5,787 nt of DNA, taken from NCBI GenBank assembly GCA_002314055.1, contig DCBP01000036.1, forward strand, positions 1 through 5,787, in the 5' to 3' direction. The notes beneath the pieces were generated by a model. The model saw nothing but the letters and a program-made list of their open reading frames with translations. It was not told where the DNA came from and did not search any database. The first letter of the stretch is position 1; every line of letters begins with the position of its first letter. Position numbers and translations under genes: made by a program. This document shows, in pieces, positions 1 to 5,446 of this stretch. This DNA comes from Prevotella sp. UBA1104 (GTDB taxonomy: Bacteria > Bacteroidota > Bacteroidia > Bacteroidales > Bacteroidaceae).

Positions 1-1
1 A

Positions 2-319
2 CGTCAAATTGGACAACCTAATACAGAAGTTAATCGAGCACAGATGTTTGTACCTAATACAGTACATAAGGATATAGAACAGGTGGATATCGAAAAATCT
101 AAAGATGCCTTTGGTATATTGGTAAACACAAATGACCAGGTGGTGTTCTCATTACCTGTGTCTACACTTTATATAGGTGATGTATTTAACAATTTGTCCA
201 AGCAGAATTTCCGAAACTTGAATAAATCAGAAGAAAAGGATATTCTTCTTCAAGTGACGAAGGAAAACCGTAGCTATGATTTGAAGTCAACTTTAAGTGA
301 AGATGAATGGAACTATTAA
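2..319 (+). CDS. C-terminal part of an unrecognised protein, first visible gene of the operon
   Basis: The reading frame is open from base 2 to the TAA at 317-319 (105 codons), so this is most likely the 3' end of a gene beginning outside the window. An internal ATG at 44 would give a 91-aa protein, but there is no signal peptide after it and the frame stays open upstream, so a true start there is less likely. The visible part is hydrophilic, with a hydrophobic beta-like stretch (VVFSLPVSTLYIGDVF, about residues 33-48 counted from the ATG at 44) and a charged C-terminus ending SEDEWNY. I see no catalytic motif or known domain. The stop lies 13 nt before the next start, so it is probably co-transcribed with the downstream exported-protein genes. 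Its function is unknown. Confidence 0.7.
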   Translation, partial: RQIGQPNTEVNRAQMFVPNTVHKDIEQVDIEKSKDAFGILVNTNDQVVFSLPVSTLYIGDVFNNLSKQNFRNLNKSEEKDILLQVTKENRSYDLKSTLSEDEWNY

Positions 320-332
320 AAGGATACTTATT

Positions 333-1562
333 ATGAAAAAAACAATATTTACACTCCTGATGGGAGTTTCAGTTATGGCATCTTATGCCCAAACCGACGA
401 TAATGATATTATGAACTATCGCCGAAGTTCTTTATATTCTTTGATGATAAACCATACAGACCAGCAATTTGCCGGTGAAATAAAGGAGGCATTCCTGCAG
501 ATACCAGTTCCTGACAAATTCAACAACCATGATCTTAGTGTGAAAGTACTGAATCTGGACAAAAAACTTGAAGGCGCAAAGAGTGATAAGGAAAACCCTG
601 TAATTTCAGAGTTCTTGAAAAACAACAATGTGGCAAGTCGTCTTGTTGCAAGATGGTTCAACAGAGATATGTATACTGGTAACTGCAATATGGATTTGGT
701 CAAGGAGAGAGGCCTTTATAATGCCACAGAGTTCGATCTTCAGTTGGCTAAGCACTCAGCTCGCGGAATGGCAATGCTACAGGATGCTGGTGAGGAACTT
801 ATCGGTAATACATTTGTTGTTGTAAACGACATACGATATATAGACAAGAACAAAGGTGCAAAAACTGCAGGACTGTTTCTTAGGGCATTAGGACAGGTAG
901 CGGCTGCCGCAACAGGCAACAATAACTTTGGAGATTTAGGAAATTCGCTTGGTGACATTACTGAAACCCTAAAGGGTTTTACTGTAAAAATCAATACTTT
1001 TTTGTATAGGCTTGAATGGGATAAAGACAAAGCAGACAATTTCTATCGTAACCAATATGGTGTAGACAATGATGAAGAGAAAAAGGAGAATTTCGACAAA
1101 AATCGTGGTTGTTACAGTTTGAAGTATGTTGGTAAGGTTGAGAGTAAAGGTGGAACAACATCTTTCCTTGGTATTAAGGAGGATGAACCAGTGATGATGG
1201 TAAGAAAGGCTTGCCAGCGTGCGATAGACGAGAATGTGGCAGATTTGCAACGCAGCTATGAAGAATTCCGTGCAAAGACCCCATTGGTAACAGTTGATCC
1301 TCTTACTGCTTATATTGGCAAAAAAGAAGGAATTACTTCAGAATCAAGGTTTGAGGTGCTGGAAGTAGTGGAGATGGAAGACGGTACGCACAAATATAAT
1401 AAGGTAGGCGAAATCCAACCGGTGGAAGGCCAGATTTGGGACAATAGATTCATGGCAGAAGAGGAAGGTGCTGCAGGAAGCAACTTGAAGTATACCACTT
1501 TCCGTACTGTCAGTGGCAAAGACTTTGCTAAAGGAATGTTGATTAGAGAAATATGTAAATAA
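333..1562 (+). CDS. Exported 409-aa protein of unknown function with a beta-rich C-terminal domain
   Basis: I chose the ATG at 333 rather than the in-frame ATG at 297. It begins directly with a Sec signal peptide (MKK, hydrophobic core, ASYA|Q, predicted cleavage after residue 19). The 297 start would overlap the previous gene and put 12 residues in front of the signal. AAAGGA at 318-323 is a plausible weak ribosome site. Visible landmarks are an ARWFNRD segment (106-112), an RGLYNAT segment (126-132), RGMAMLQDAGEELIGNTFVVVNDIRY (144-169), an Ala/Gly-rich stretch (184-205), a predicted beta region KINTFLYRLEW (219-229), a helical stretch (about 285-314), and a C-terminal beta-rich region (about 317-406) containing AYIGKKEGI and GQIWDNR (366-372). 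The C-terminal pattern loosely recalls the small beta domains that end FlgT-type periplasmic proteins; this is a fold impression only. The location is probably periplasmic. Stop to next start is 11 nt. Function unknown. Confidence 0.88.
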   Translation: MKKTIFTLLMGVSVMASYAQTDDNDIMNYRRSSLYSLMINHTDQQFAGEIKEAFLQIPVPDKFNNHDLSVKVLNLDKKLEGAKSDKENPVISEFLKNNNVASRLVARWFNRDMYTGNCNMDLVKERGLYNATEFDLQLAKHSARGMAMLQDAGEELIGNTFVVVNDIRYIDKNKGAKTAGLFLRALGQVAAAATGNNNFGDLGNSLGDITETLKGFTVKINTFLYRLEWDKDKADNFYRNQYGVDNDEEKKENFDKNRGCYSLKYVGKVESKGGTTSFLGIKEDEPVMMVRKACQRAIDENVADLQRSYEEFRAKTPLVTVDPLTAYIGKKEGITSESRFEVLEVVEMEDGTHKYNKVGEIQPVEGQIWDNRFMAEEEGAAGSNLKYTTFRTVSGKDFAKGMLIREICK

Positions 1563-1573
1563 AAAATAAGGAA

Positions 1574-2041
1574 ATGAAAAAGATTTATTTATTGCTTCTG
1601 ATGCTTGTAGTGGCTATTGGCTCTGTTGCTGCGAAAGGCGACAAAATTCCCGATTATGATATAATCGGAGCTGGTTCAGGGAATGAAGGTATGGTACTTG
1701 TTAAGGTCTTTGTCTATTCTAAGTCTTCAAGTGATCAGGATTTGAAACGTGCTGCAGTTCATGGTGTTGTGTTTCGTGGCTGTACAGGCAATAACAGTGG
1801 CTCGAAGCAGCCGGCAATGGCATCGTCTGATGCCGAATCCAGCCATGCAGCTTTCTGCAAGGACTTTTTTGCAGACGATGGTGAATGTCAGAATTATGCA
1901 AGTATAATAGCTGGCTCTTATGAGCGTGTAAAAACTTCAAAGGGGTATAAGAACGGTGCAATTGTGCAGGTCGACAAGAGAGCCTTACGCAAGGCTTTGG
2001 AAAAAGCCGGCGTTGTGCGTTCGTTGAGTTCTGGTTTTTAA
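1574..2041 (+). CDS. Small exported protein, paralogue A of an intra-operon pair
   Basis: This is a 155-aa protein with a Sec signal peptide (MKKIYLLLLMLVV..., likely cut near VAA|KGD at residue 20). There is no lipobox cysteine. The mature part is small and alpha/beta in character: a beta segment (about 38-49, GMVLVKVFVYSK), a helix running into VVFRG (65-69), a Ser/Gly-rich linker, then FFADDGE (98-104), NYASI, and a C-terminal helix with ALRKALEKAGV (137-147). The same landmarks recur in the same order in the protein at 2644-3126 (VVFSG, FFSDGGD, YVSL, a C-terminal LRSQLKARLKADNV helix), so I read them as paralogues. The strand-helix-strand layout resembles LPP20/FlgT-N-like domains, but weakly. 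Cys70, Cys95 and Cys105 could form a disulfide in the periplasm. Spacing is 11 nt upstream and 21 nt downstream. Function unknown. Confidence 0.88.
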   Translation: MKKIYLLLLMLVVAIGSVAAKGDKIPDYDIIGAGSGNEGMVLVKVFVYSKSSSDQDLKRAAVHGVVFRGCTGNNSGSKQPAMASSDAESSHAAFCKDFFADDGECQNYASIIAGSYERVKTSKGYKNGAIVQVDKRALRKALEKAGVVRSLSSGF

Positions 2042-2062
2042 TATTATATAAATGTTTTTATC

Positions 2063-2632
2063 ATGAAGAATTTAATCGTATTAGTTTTGTCTATATTGTC
2101 AGTACCTGCATTCGGACAGTATAGAGAAGTAAAAATGCCCAATAAACCGCAACAGTCCAATTACAGGGATTATAGTTCTGAAAATAAAGGCTTTTGGTAT
2201 TCTGTTGAGGCTGAAGGTGGAAGCAGTATTATCGAACATTCGCGCAATTTGCAGTATGCTGCAGTTACTTTTACTGGTGGCTATCGCCTTTCCGAATATC
2301 TAAGGCTTGGTGCTGGTTTTGGCGGTAAAATGTATGTGAACAATTCCGAGGTGCGCAATGTCAATACAAAATACGGCATTCCAATCTTTGCTAACGTTCG
2401 TGGAAATTTCATTTCAGCTTATGATAGAGATGGTGTTCCTTTTTGGTCTGTAAATGTTGGAGGAATTACTCAGGAAGGATTTTATTTTAGTCCATCTGTT
2501 GGTTATAGCTTCGGTGGACTTCGCAATAATTTTCAGATAGGTTTGGCATATACGTATACTAGATTTAAGGATAATAGTGAAGTTAACCGTAATATAAGCT
2601 ATTTAGGTTTAAAGTTGGGTTATGAATTTTAA
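2063..2632 (+). CDS. Outer-membrane eight-stranded beta-barrel protein (OmpA/OMP_b-brl type)
   Basis: This is a 189-aa protein with a Sec signal peptide (cleavage predicted AFG|Q at residue 18) and a short polar linker rich in Asn, Pro and Gln (about 20-42). Eight amphipathic beta segments follow: about 44-52, 64-76, 80-92, 104-115, 125-133, 138-149, 155-168 and 177-189. They alternate aromatic or small residues with polar ones, with turns such as LSEYLRLG and AYDRDG between them. The chain ends in GYEF, a C-terminal Phe typical of beta-barrel proteins recognised by the BAM machinery. The size suits a small OmpX/opacity-like barrel with no periplasmic peptidoglycan-binding domain. It is probably the only integral membrane component of this operon, lying between the two paralogous exported proteins, and could anchor them; that role is inference. 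The strand count is by eye. Confidence 0.88.
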   Translation: MKNLIVLVLSILSVPAFGQYREVKMPNKPQQSNYRDYSSENKGFWYSVEAEGGSSIIEHSRNLQYAAVTFTGGYRLSEYLRLGAGFGGKMYVNNSEVRNVNTKYGIPIFANVRGNFISAYDRDGVPFWSVNVGGITQEGFYFSPSVGYSFGGLRNNFQIGLAYTYTRFKDNSEVNRNISYLGLKLGYEF

Positions 2633-2643
2633 GTAAATTAATT

Positions 2644-3126
2644 ATGAAAAGGATTTTTCTTTCAATTTTTGCTGTTTTCCTGTTCTTTTTCACTGCATCG
2701 GCTCAACGCAGTACTGTTTACGACCACGCGTCTATTAAATGTATAGGTGTAGAGCTTGATGGCTCAGAGACTTTACGCGTGTTAGGCTATGGACGAAATA
2801 GGGCTGATGCCAAAGAACAGGCAATGAAAAATGCCGTTTGGGCTGTTGTCTTTTCAGGCATACGCGATGGAGTTTCAGGGTGCAATATGCGACCTTTGGT
2901 TACAGAGGTAAATGCTCAGGAGCGGTATGAGGATTATTTCAATTTATTCTTCTCTGACGGTGGAGACTATAAACAATATGTTTCTTTGCGTGATACAAAG
3001 AAAAGATCTGCTAGCAGAGAAAAGGATAAGGTAGGATATACCTACGAAATGACAATTAGAGTTCTACGCTCTCAGTTGAAAGCACGTCTAAAAGCTGATA
3101 ACGTAATAGATAAAAATCACTTGTAA
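2644..3126 (+). CDS. Small exported protein, paralogue B of the intra-operon pair
   Basis: This is a 160-aa protein with a strongly hydrophobic Sec signal peptide (MKRIFLSIFAVFLFFFTASA|Q, cleavage after residue 20) and no lipobox. The mature domain runs beta (about 43-50, TLRVLGYG), then helix (51-67, RNRADAKEQAMKNAVWA), then VVFSG (68-72), a Gly-rich loop, FFSDGGD (102-108), YVSL, a basic loop (117-128), a beta strand (GYTYEMTIRVL, 131-141), and a helix LKARLKAD. A strand followed by an Ala-rich helix with repeated A-x-x-x-A spacing is the kind of layout seen in LPP20 and FlgT N-terminal domains. This is a structural analogy, not a sequence match I can prove. It aligns throughout with the protein at 1574-2041. 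It starts 11 nt after the barrel gene and ends 13 nt before the next start. Probable periplasmic location; function unknown. Confidence 0.88.
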   Translation: MKRIFLSIFAVFLFFFTASAQRSTVYDHASIKCIGVELDGSETLRVLGYGRNRADAKEQAMKNAVWAVVFSGIRDGVSGCNMRPLVTEVNAQERYEDYFNLFFSDGGDYKQYVSLRDTKKRSASREKDKVGYTYEMTIRVLRSQLKARLKADNVIDKNHL

Positions 3127-3139
3127 AAACTATGAAATT

Positions 3140-4093
3140 ATGAAGATAAAATATTTTTTGTCAATGGTGTTGTTGTCGTTATCGGCACTCACCGCTTTCG
3201 GACAGGCAAAGAAACCTACGCTCATGGTTATGCCTAGTGATGCTTGGTGTAACGAGCATGGGTATACGCAAGAGTTTGACAATCAAGGTGTAAAAGAGAA
3301 AGTTTCTGACTTTAAAACTGCTGTGGCAAACGACAAACAATTGAATGCAGTCATTTCAAAGATAAATAGTTTGATGGCAGATAGAGGGTTCCCTCTTAAA
3401 GATTTGCAGCAAACTATAAAAAGCATGAATAGCGATGCTGCAGAAGATGCTTTGATAACGAGTAAGACAGGCTCGTCTGTAGCTGAAACACCTTTAGATC
3501 GCTTGCGTAGGAGAGCAAAGGCTGACATAATATTGGAGTTGGACTGGACGGTAAATAATGTAGGGCCTAAAAGTTCCATAACATATAATCTCCGTGCACT
3601 CGACGCTTATTCCAACAAGCAAGTAGCTGGAGCTGAGGGAACGGGTAAAGGCTCTTTTTCTGCTGAAATTCCAGTTCTCCTGGAAGAGGCTGTTCAAGAC
3701 CACATGGACATGTTCTGTGAGCGACTGCAAAATCATTTTGATGATATGATGGCAAACGGGCGAGAGGTTTCTCTTACAATGAAGGTCTTTGACAATGGTT
3801 CAGGACTGGACTTTGAGAAAGAATATGGTGATTATGAATTGAATGAAGTTATAGACAATTGGCTTAGCGACAATTGTGTAAACCATCGTTTCAACAAGTC
3901 GGATGCGACAGAAACGACTTTAATGTATGAACAGGTGAGAATTCCTCTTTATAAGGATAATGGACAGGCTATGGATACATACAGCTTCGCCCGTAACATG
4001 GCAAGATATTTCAAGGCTGCGCCTTATAATATACCGATAAAGGTCGTGAATAAGGGACTTGGAAAGTGTGAGATGATTTTTGGTGAAAAATAA
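3140..4093 (+). CDS. DUF6175-like exported protein
   Basis: This is a 317-aa protein with a Sec signal peptide (MKIKYFLSMVLLSL..., cut at AFG|Q near residue 21). The mature protein opens with a beta strand and the motif LMVMPSDAWC (28-37), which I associate from memory with the Bacteroidetes family DUF6175; a profile search is needed to confirm this. Two domains are suggested. The first (about 26-205) has helices, then RRRAKADIILELDW (123-136), SITYNLRALDAYSNKQVAGAEG (146-167) and a long helix ending FCERLQNHFDDM. That order of 'ADI-ile strand, strand, hairpin, helix' is typical of CsgG/LpoB/TolB-N-like folds. The second (about 207-317) is a smaller alpha/beta unit (EVSLTMKVFD, NEVIDNWLSDNC, MYEQVRIPLY, FARNMARYF, KVVNKGLGKCEMIF). 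No lipobox is present, so it is probably soluble in the periplasm. Spacing is 13 nt upstream and 11 nt downstream. Function unknown. Confidence 0.85.
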   Translation: MKIKYFLSMVLLSLSALTAFGQAKKPTLMVMPSDAWCNEHGYTQEFDNQGVKEKVSDFKTAVANDKQLNAVISKINSLMADRGFPLKDLQQTIKSMNSDAAEDALITSKTGSSVAETPLDRLRRRAKADIILELDWTVNNVGPKSSITYNLRALDAYSNKQVAGAEGTGKGSFSAEIPVLLEEAVQDHMDMFCERLQNHFDDMMANGREVSLTMKVFDNGSGLDFEKEYGDYELNEVIDNWLSDNCVNHRFNKSDATETTLMYEQVRIPLYKDNGQAMDTYSFARNMARYFKAAPYNIPIKVVNKGLGKCEMIFGEK

Positions 4094-4104
4094 ATTCTGC
4101 GATT

Positions 4105-5061
4105 ATGAAAATGAATTATATTAAATATTTCATCCTGTCTGTTCTTTTGTTCAATTTGAATTTTGTGAATGCACAGGAGTGCAATATTCCTATTTCTGTT
4201 GTTATTGACAAGGGATTTGCGAATGTTACCGATGAGACGGCTTCTGTATTGGCAACACAATTGGAGCGTGTCATTACCCAGTCTAAGTTGGATGTAGGAT
4301 GGCATAATGCAAATTTCGCTATAACGGCAAAGTTTGATCAGATAGACCGTTATGTTGTGGATGGTGCTCCAGCCCAACTTGTGAATGTCTTTGGAGTTAC
4401 ATTATATTTGGTTGATGTTTATAACCAGAAGTTGTTTAATTCTATTTATGTAGAAGTTAAAGGAGTAGGGGCAAATGAAACTAAGGCTTCCCTTAATGCT
4501 GTACGCCAGTTGAACTGCGACAATGGTAAAATAGAAGCATTTCTTTCAGGGTTAAAACAAAAAATCATATATTACTATGATTCTCAGCTTCCGTCAATAA
4601 TTAAAGATGCCAAGACAAAGGCTTCCATGAAGAATTATGAAGAAGCTCTTGCGATGCTTGCTGTTGTTCCTACTTGTTGCAATGGCTATGACAAGGCTAT
4701 GAAAGAAGCTCTGAGAATTTATATTCTCTACCGTGATTCATATTTTCTGAAGCAGTTGAACAGAGCAAAGGCTTTATGGGCCGCTAATCCTACACAAGAT
4801 GGCAGTGTGGAGGTTGTTGCCATCTTGTCGGGTGTTGATCCTGATGCGAAATGTTATCCTGAGGCAATGAAACTTCTGTCTCAAGTCGCAAAGGTTGTGA
4901 AAACTGATGTTGATTATGAGACAAAGAAAAAATATGAAGATTCTGTTGCTCTCGAAAAACTTCGTATCAATGCTATTGCTGAAATTGGTAAGGCTTTTGC
5001 TGCCAACAGACCGATAGATATTATGTTCTTGGGACATGGCGGTGGTGTAATTAGAAAATAA
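4105..5061 (+). CDS. Exported protein with CsgG/LpoB-like N-terminal domain and TPR-like C-terminal helices
   Basis: This is a 318-aa protein and the last gene of the operon. The start at 4105 (MKMNYIKYF) gives a Sec signal peptide ending VNA|Q at residue 23; the ATG at 4111 is an alternative that would shorten it by two residues. Cys26 is not in a lipobox. Residues about 28-140 form an alpha/beta unit: a first strand (IPISVVIDKG), a helix (ETASVLATQLERVITQ), strands FAITAKFDQIDRYVV and FGVTLYLVDVY, IYVEVKGVG, then the motif GANETKASLNAVRQL (122-136). This resembles CsgG/LpoB-type domains in order and hydrophobic pattern. From about 150 onward it is helical with TPR-like pairs (NYEEALAMLAVVP, then KCYPEAMKLLSQVAKV), ending in a short Gly-rich tail. 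A TPR-like part suggests protein-protein binding. It lies 11 nt after the DUF6175-like gene, and the operon terminator follows 15 nt after the stop. Domain calls are by eye. Confidence 0.87.
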   Translation: MKMNYIKYFILSVLLFNLNFVNAQECNIPISVVIDKGFANVTDETASVLATQLERVITQSKLDVGWHNANFAITAKFDQIDRYVVDGAPAQLVNVFGVTLYLVDVYNQKLFNSIYVEVKGVGANETKASLNAVRQLNCDNGKIEAFLSGLKQKIIYYYDSQLPSIIKDAKTKASMKNYEEALAMLAVVPTCCNGYDKAMKEALRIYILYRDSYFLKQLNRAKALWAANPTQDGSVEVVAILSGVDPDAKCYPEAMKLLSQVAKVVKTDVDYETKKKYEDSVALEKLRINAIAEIGKAFAANRPIDIMFLGHGGGVIRK

Positions 5062-5081
5062 TCAGAAAATAATCAGAAAAA
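5053..5081 (+). repeat. 11-bp tandem repeat across the stop codon
   Basis: AGAAAATAATC occurs at 5053-5063 and again at 5064-5074, followed by a partial third copy AGAAAA at 5075-5080. The first copy encodes the final Arg-Lys-stop of the preceding gene. Because the unit is not a multiple of three but begins inside the stop context, its duplication leaves the protein unchanged. It looks like a replication-slippage duplication in the 3' end, with no evident function. Confidence 0.7.
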
Positions 5082-5119
5082 ATTGGGTAATGGCTTTTTA
5101 GCTTTTACCCAATTTTTTT
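5077..5119 (+). terminator. Operon terminator, probably bidirectional
   Basis: A perfect 14-bp inverted repeat, AAAAAATTGGGTAA (5077-5090) and its complement (5105-5118), encloses a 14-nt loop. That loop contains a further 3-bp stem (GCT/AGC around TTTT). The right arm runs into seven T's (5113-5119) and the left arm begins with six A's, so it can terminate transcription from either strand. It sits 15 nt after the stop of the last exported-protein gene and marks the operon end. Confidence 0.9.
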
Positions 5120-5170
5120 GATTTAAAAGTAAACCGCACGTATAACGGAAAAATTGACAGAAAGTCATAT

Positions 5171-5225
5171 GTTTTGTCATAATAACTGAATATTTGTCAT
5201 GATATTGTATTATATTTGTCATGAT
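5171..5225 (+). repeat. Three TTTGTCAT direct repeats, possible operator array
   Basis: TTTGTCAT occurs at 5173-5180, 5193-5200 and 5215-5222, that is 20 and 22 nt apart, close to two DNA helical turns. The second and third copies share 13 identical bases (TATTTGTCATGAT at 5191-5203 and 5213-5225). They lie about 125-175 bp upstream of the -7 box. Regular helical spacing suggests binding of one regulator on one DNA face. TATATTTG at 5211-5218 also matches the Bacteroidetes -7 consensus, but I see no properly spaced -33 element for it. Confidence 0.5.
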
Positions 5226-5274
5226 TTATATCAATTTACTATCATAATTTTAAATCGAAACTGCCTTATTTTTG

Positions 5275-5286
5275 ATTGATATCAAT
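5275..5286. promoter_or_regulatory. 12-bp perfect palindrome
   Basis: ATTGAT|ATCAAT is a perfect palindrome about 37 bp upstream of the -33 element. A partial copy, TATATCAAT, is found at 5227-5235. It could be a dimeric regulator site, but palindromes of A/T-rich composition arise easily in such DNA. Confidence 0.3.
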
Positions 5287-5322
5287 AAAAAGGACATATT
5301 TTGAAGAGAATGTGTATAAAAC

Positions 5323-5353
5323 TTGTGTGCGAGCACAAAAGGCATTACCTTTG
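5323..5353 (+). promoter_or_regulatory. Bacteroidetes housekeeping promoter (-33 TTG, -7 TACCTTTG)
   Basis: TACCTTTG at 5346-5353 fits the Bacteroidetes -7 consensus TAnnTTTG exactly. TTG at 5323-5325 supplies the -33 element with a 20-bp spacer, the usual distance. Transcription would be expected to start around 5358-5362, giving a 5' leader of roughly 85 nt before the 30-aa ORF. The spacer holds the inverted repeat TGTGC-GA-GCACA (5326-5337), which abuts the -33 box and may be an operator. Confidence 0.75.
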
Positions 5354-5384
5354 CATCAGAAATAAAGAAATAAGGTATTAAGAA

Positions 5385-5401
5385 GCTGCAATGAGAGCAG
5401 C
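5385..5401 (+). promoter_or_regulatory. Leader hairpin with a start codon in its loop
   Basis: GCTGC (5385-5389) can pair with GCAGC (5397-5401) across the 7-nt loop AATGAGA. The loop contains the ATG at 5391, which opens a 12-codon frame. The stem is short (5 bp, four of them G-C), so its importance is uncertain, but it lies within the predicted transcript. Confidence 0.4.
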
Positions 5402-5429
5402 GGTAAAAAGATTGTTTAACGATAACTAA
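5391..5429 (+). CDS. Possible 12-aa leader peptide (MRAAVKRLFNDN)
   Basis: An ATG at 5391 opens a 12-codon frame ending in TAA at 5427-5429, inside the 5' leader of the small-protein transcript and 17 nt before the 30-aa ORF. The predicted peptide is basic in its middle (VKRLF) and has no hydrophobic segment. The upstream AAGAAG is purine-rich, but no clear ribosome site is visible, and the ATG lies in a possible hairpin loop. It may act as a translated leader that controls the next ORF, or be a chance frame. Conservation in related genomes would decide this. Confidence 0.35.
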   Translation: MRAAVKRLFNDN

Positions 5430-5446
5430 AGAAAGGGAAAAAGATT

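Larger units (their letters stand above)
5120..5345. other. AT-rich non-coding region between the operon and the small-protein unit
   Basis: No convincing ORF is seen on either strand. The stretch holds the TTTGTCAT repeats (5171-5225), the palindrome at 5275-5286, and the upstream part of the promoter with its spacer palindrome. Given what lies downstream, it is best read as an extended regulatory region for the small-protein transcript. Confidence 0.55.

Noticed and set aside
297..332. Upstream ATG at 297 as start of the 409-aa protein
   Set aside because: It overlaps the preceding gene and adds 12 residues ahead of a clear signal peptide that starts at 333.
416..1519. Minus-strand and +1-frame ORFs inside the 409-aa gene
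   Set aside because: They lie in other frames of a gene with a coherent signal peptide and domain pattern, and show no start context or family likeness.
1719..1961. Minus-strand ORF inside the 155-aa gene
   Set aside because: A shadow frame; the plus-strand product has a paralogue in the same operon, which supports the plus frame.
4105..4182. Lipoprotein signal in the last operon protein (Cys at residue 26)
   Set aside because: The residues before the Cys (NAQE) do not form a lipobox, and a standard signal peptidase I site precedes it.
3283..4377. Several minus-strand ORFs, including one crossing the junction at 4094-4104
   Set aside because: No promoter, signal or recognisable motif; they overlap well-supported plus-strand genes.
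4774..5037. Minus-strand ORF within the last operon gene
   Set aside because: Composition is that of an antisense shadow, and nothing supports expression.
5211..5218. TATATTTG as a second Bacteroidetes -7 box
   Set aside because: No TTG lies 19-21 bp upstream; the nearest TTTG leaves only 14 bp, so it is better explained as part of the repeat.
5310..5381. 23-codon ORF starting at the ATG at 5310
   Set aside because: It spans the promoter elements, so most of it would not be in the predicted transcript.
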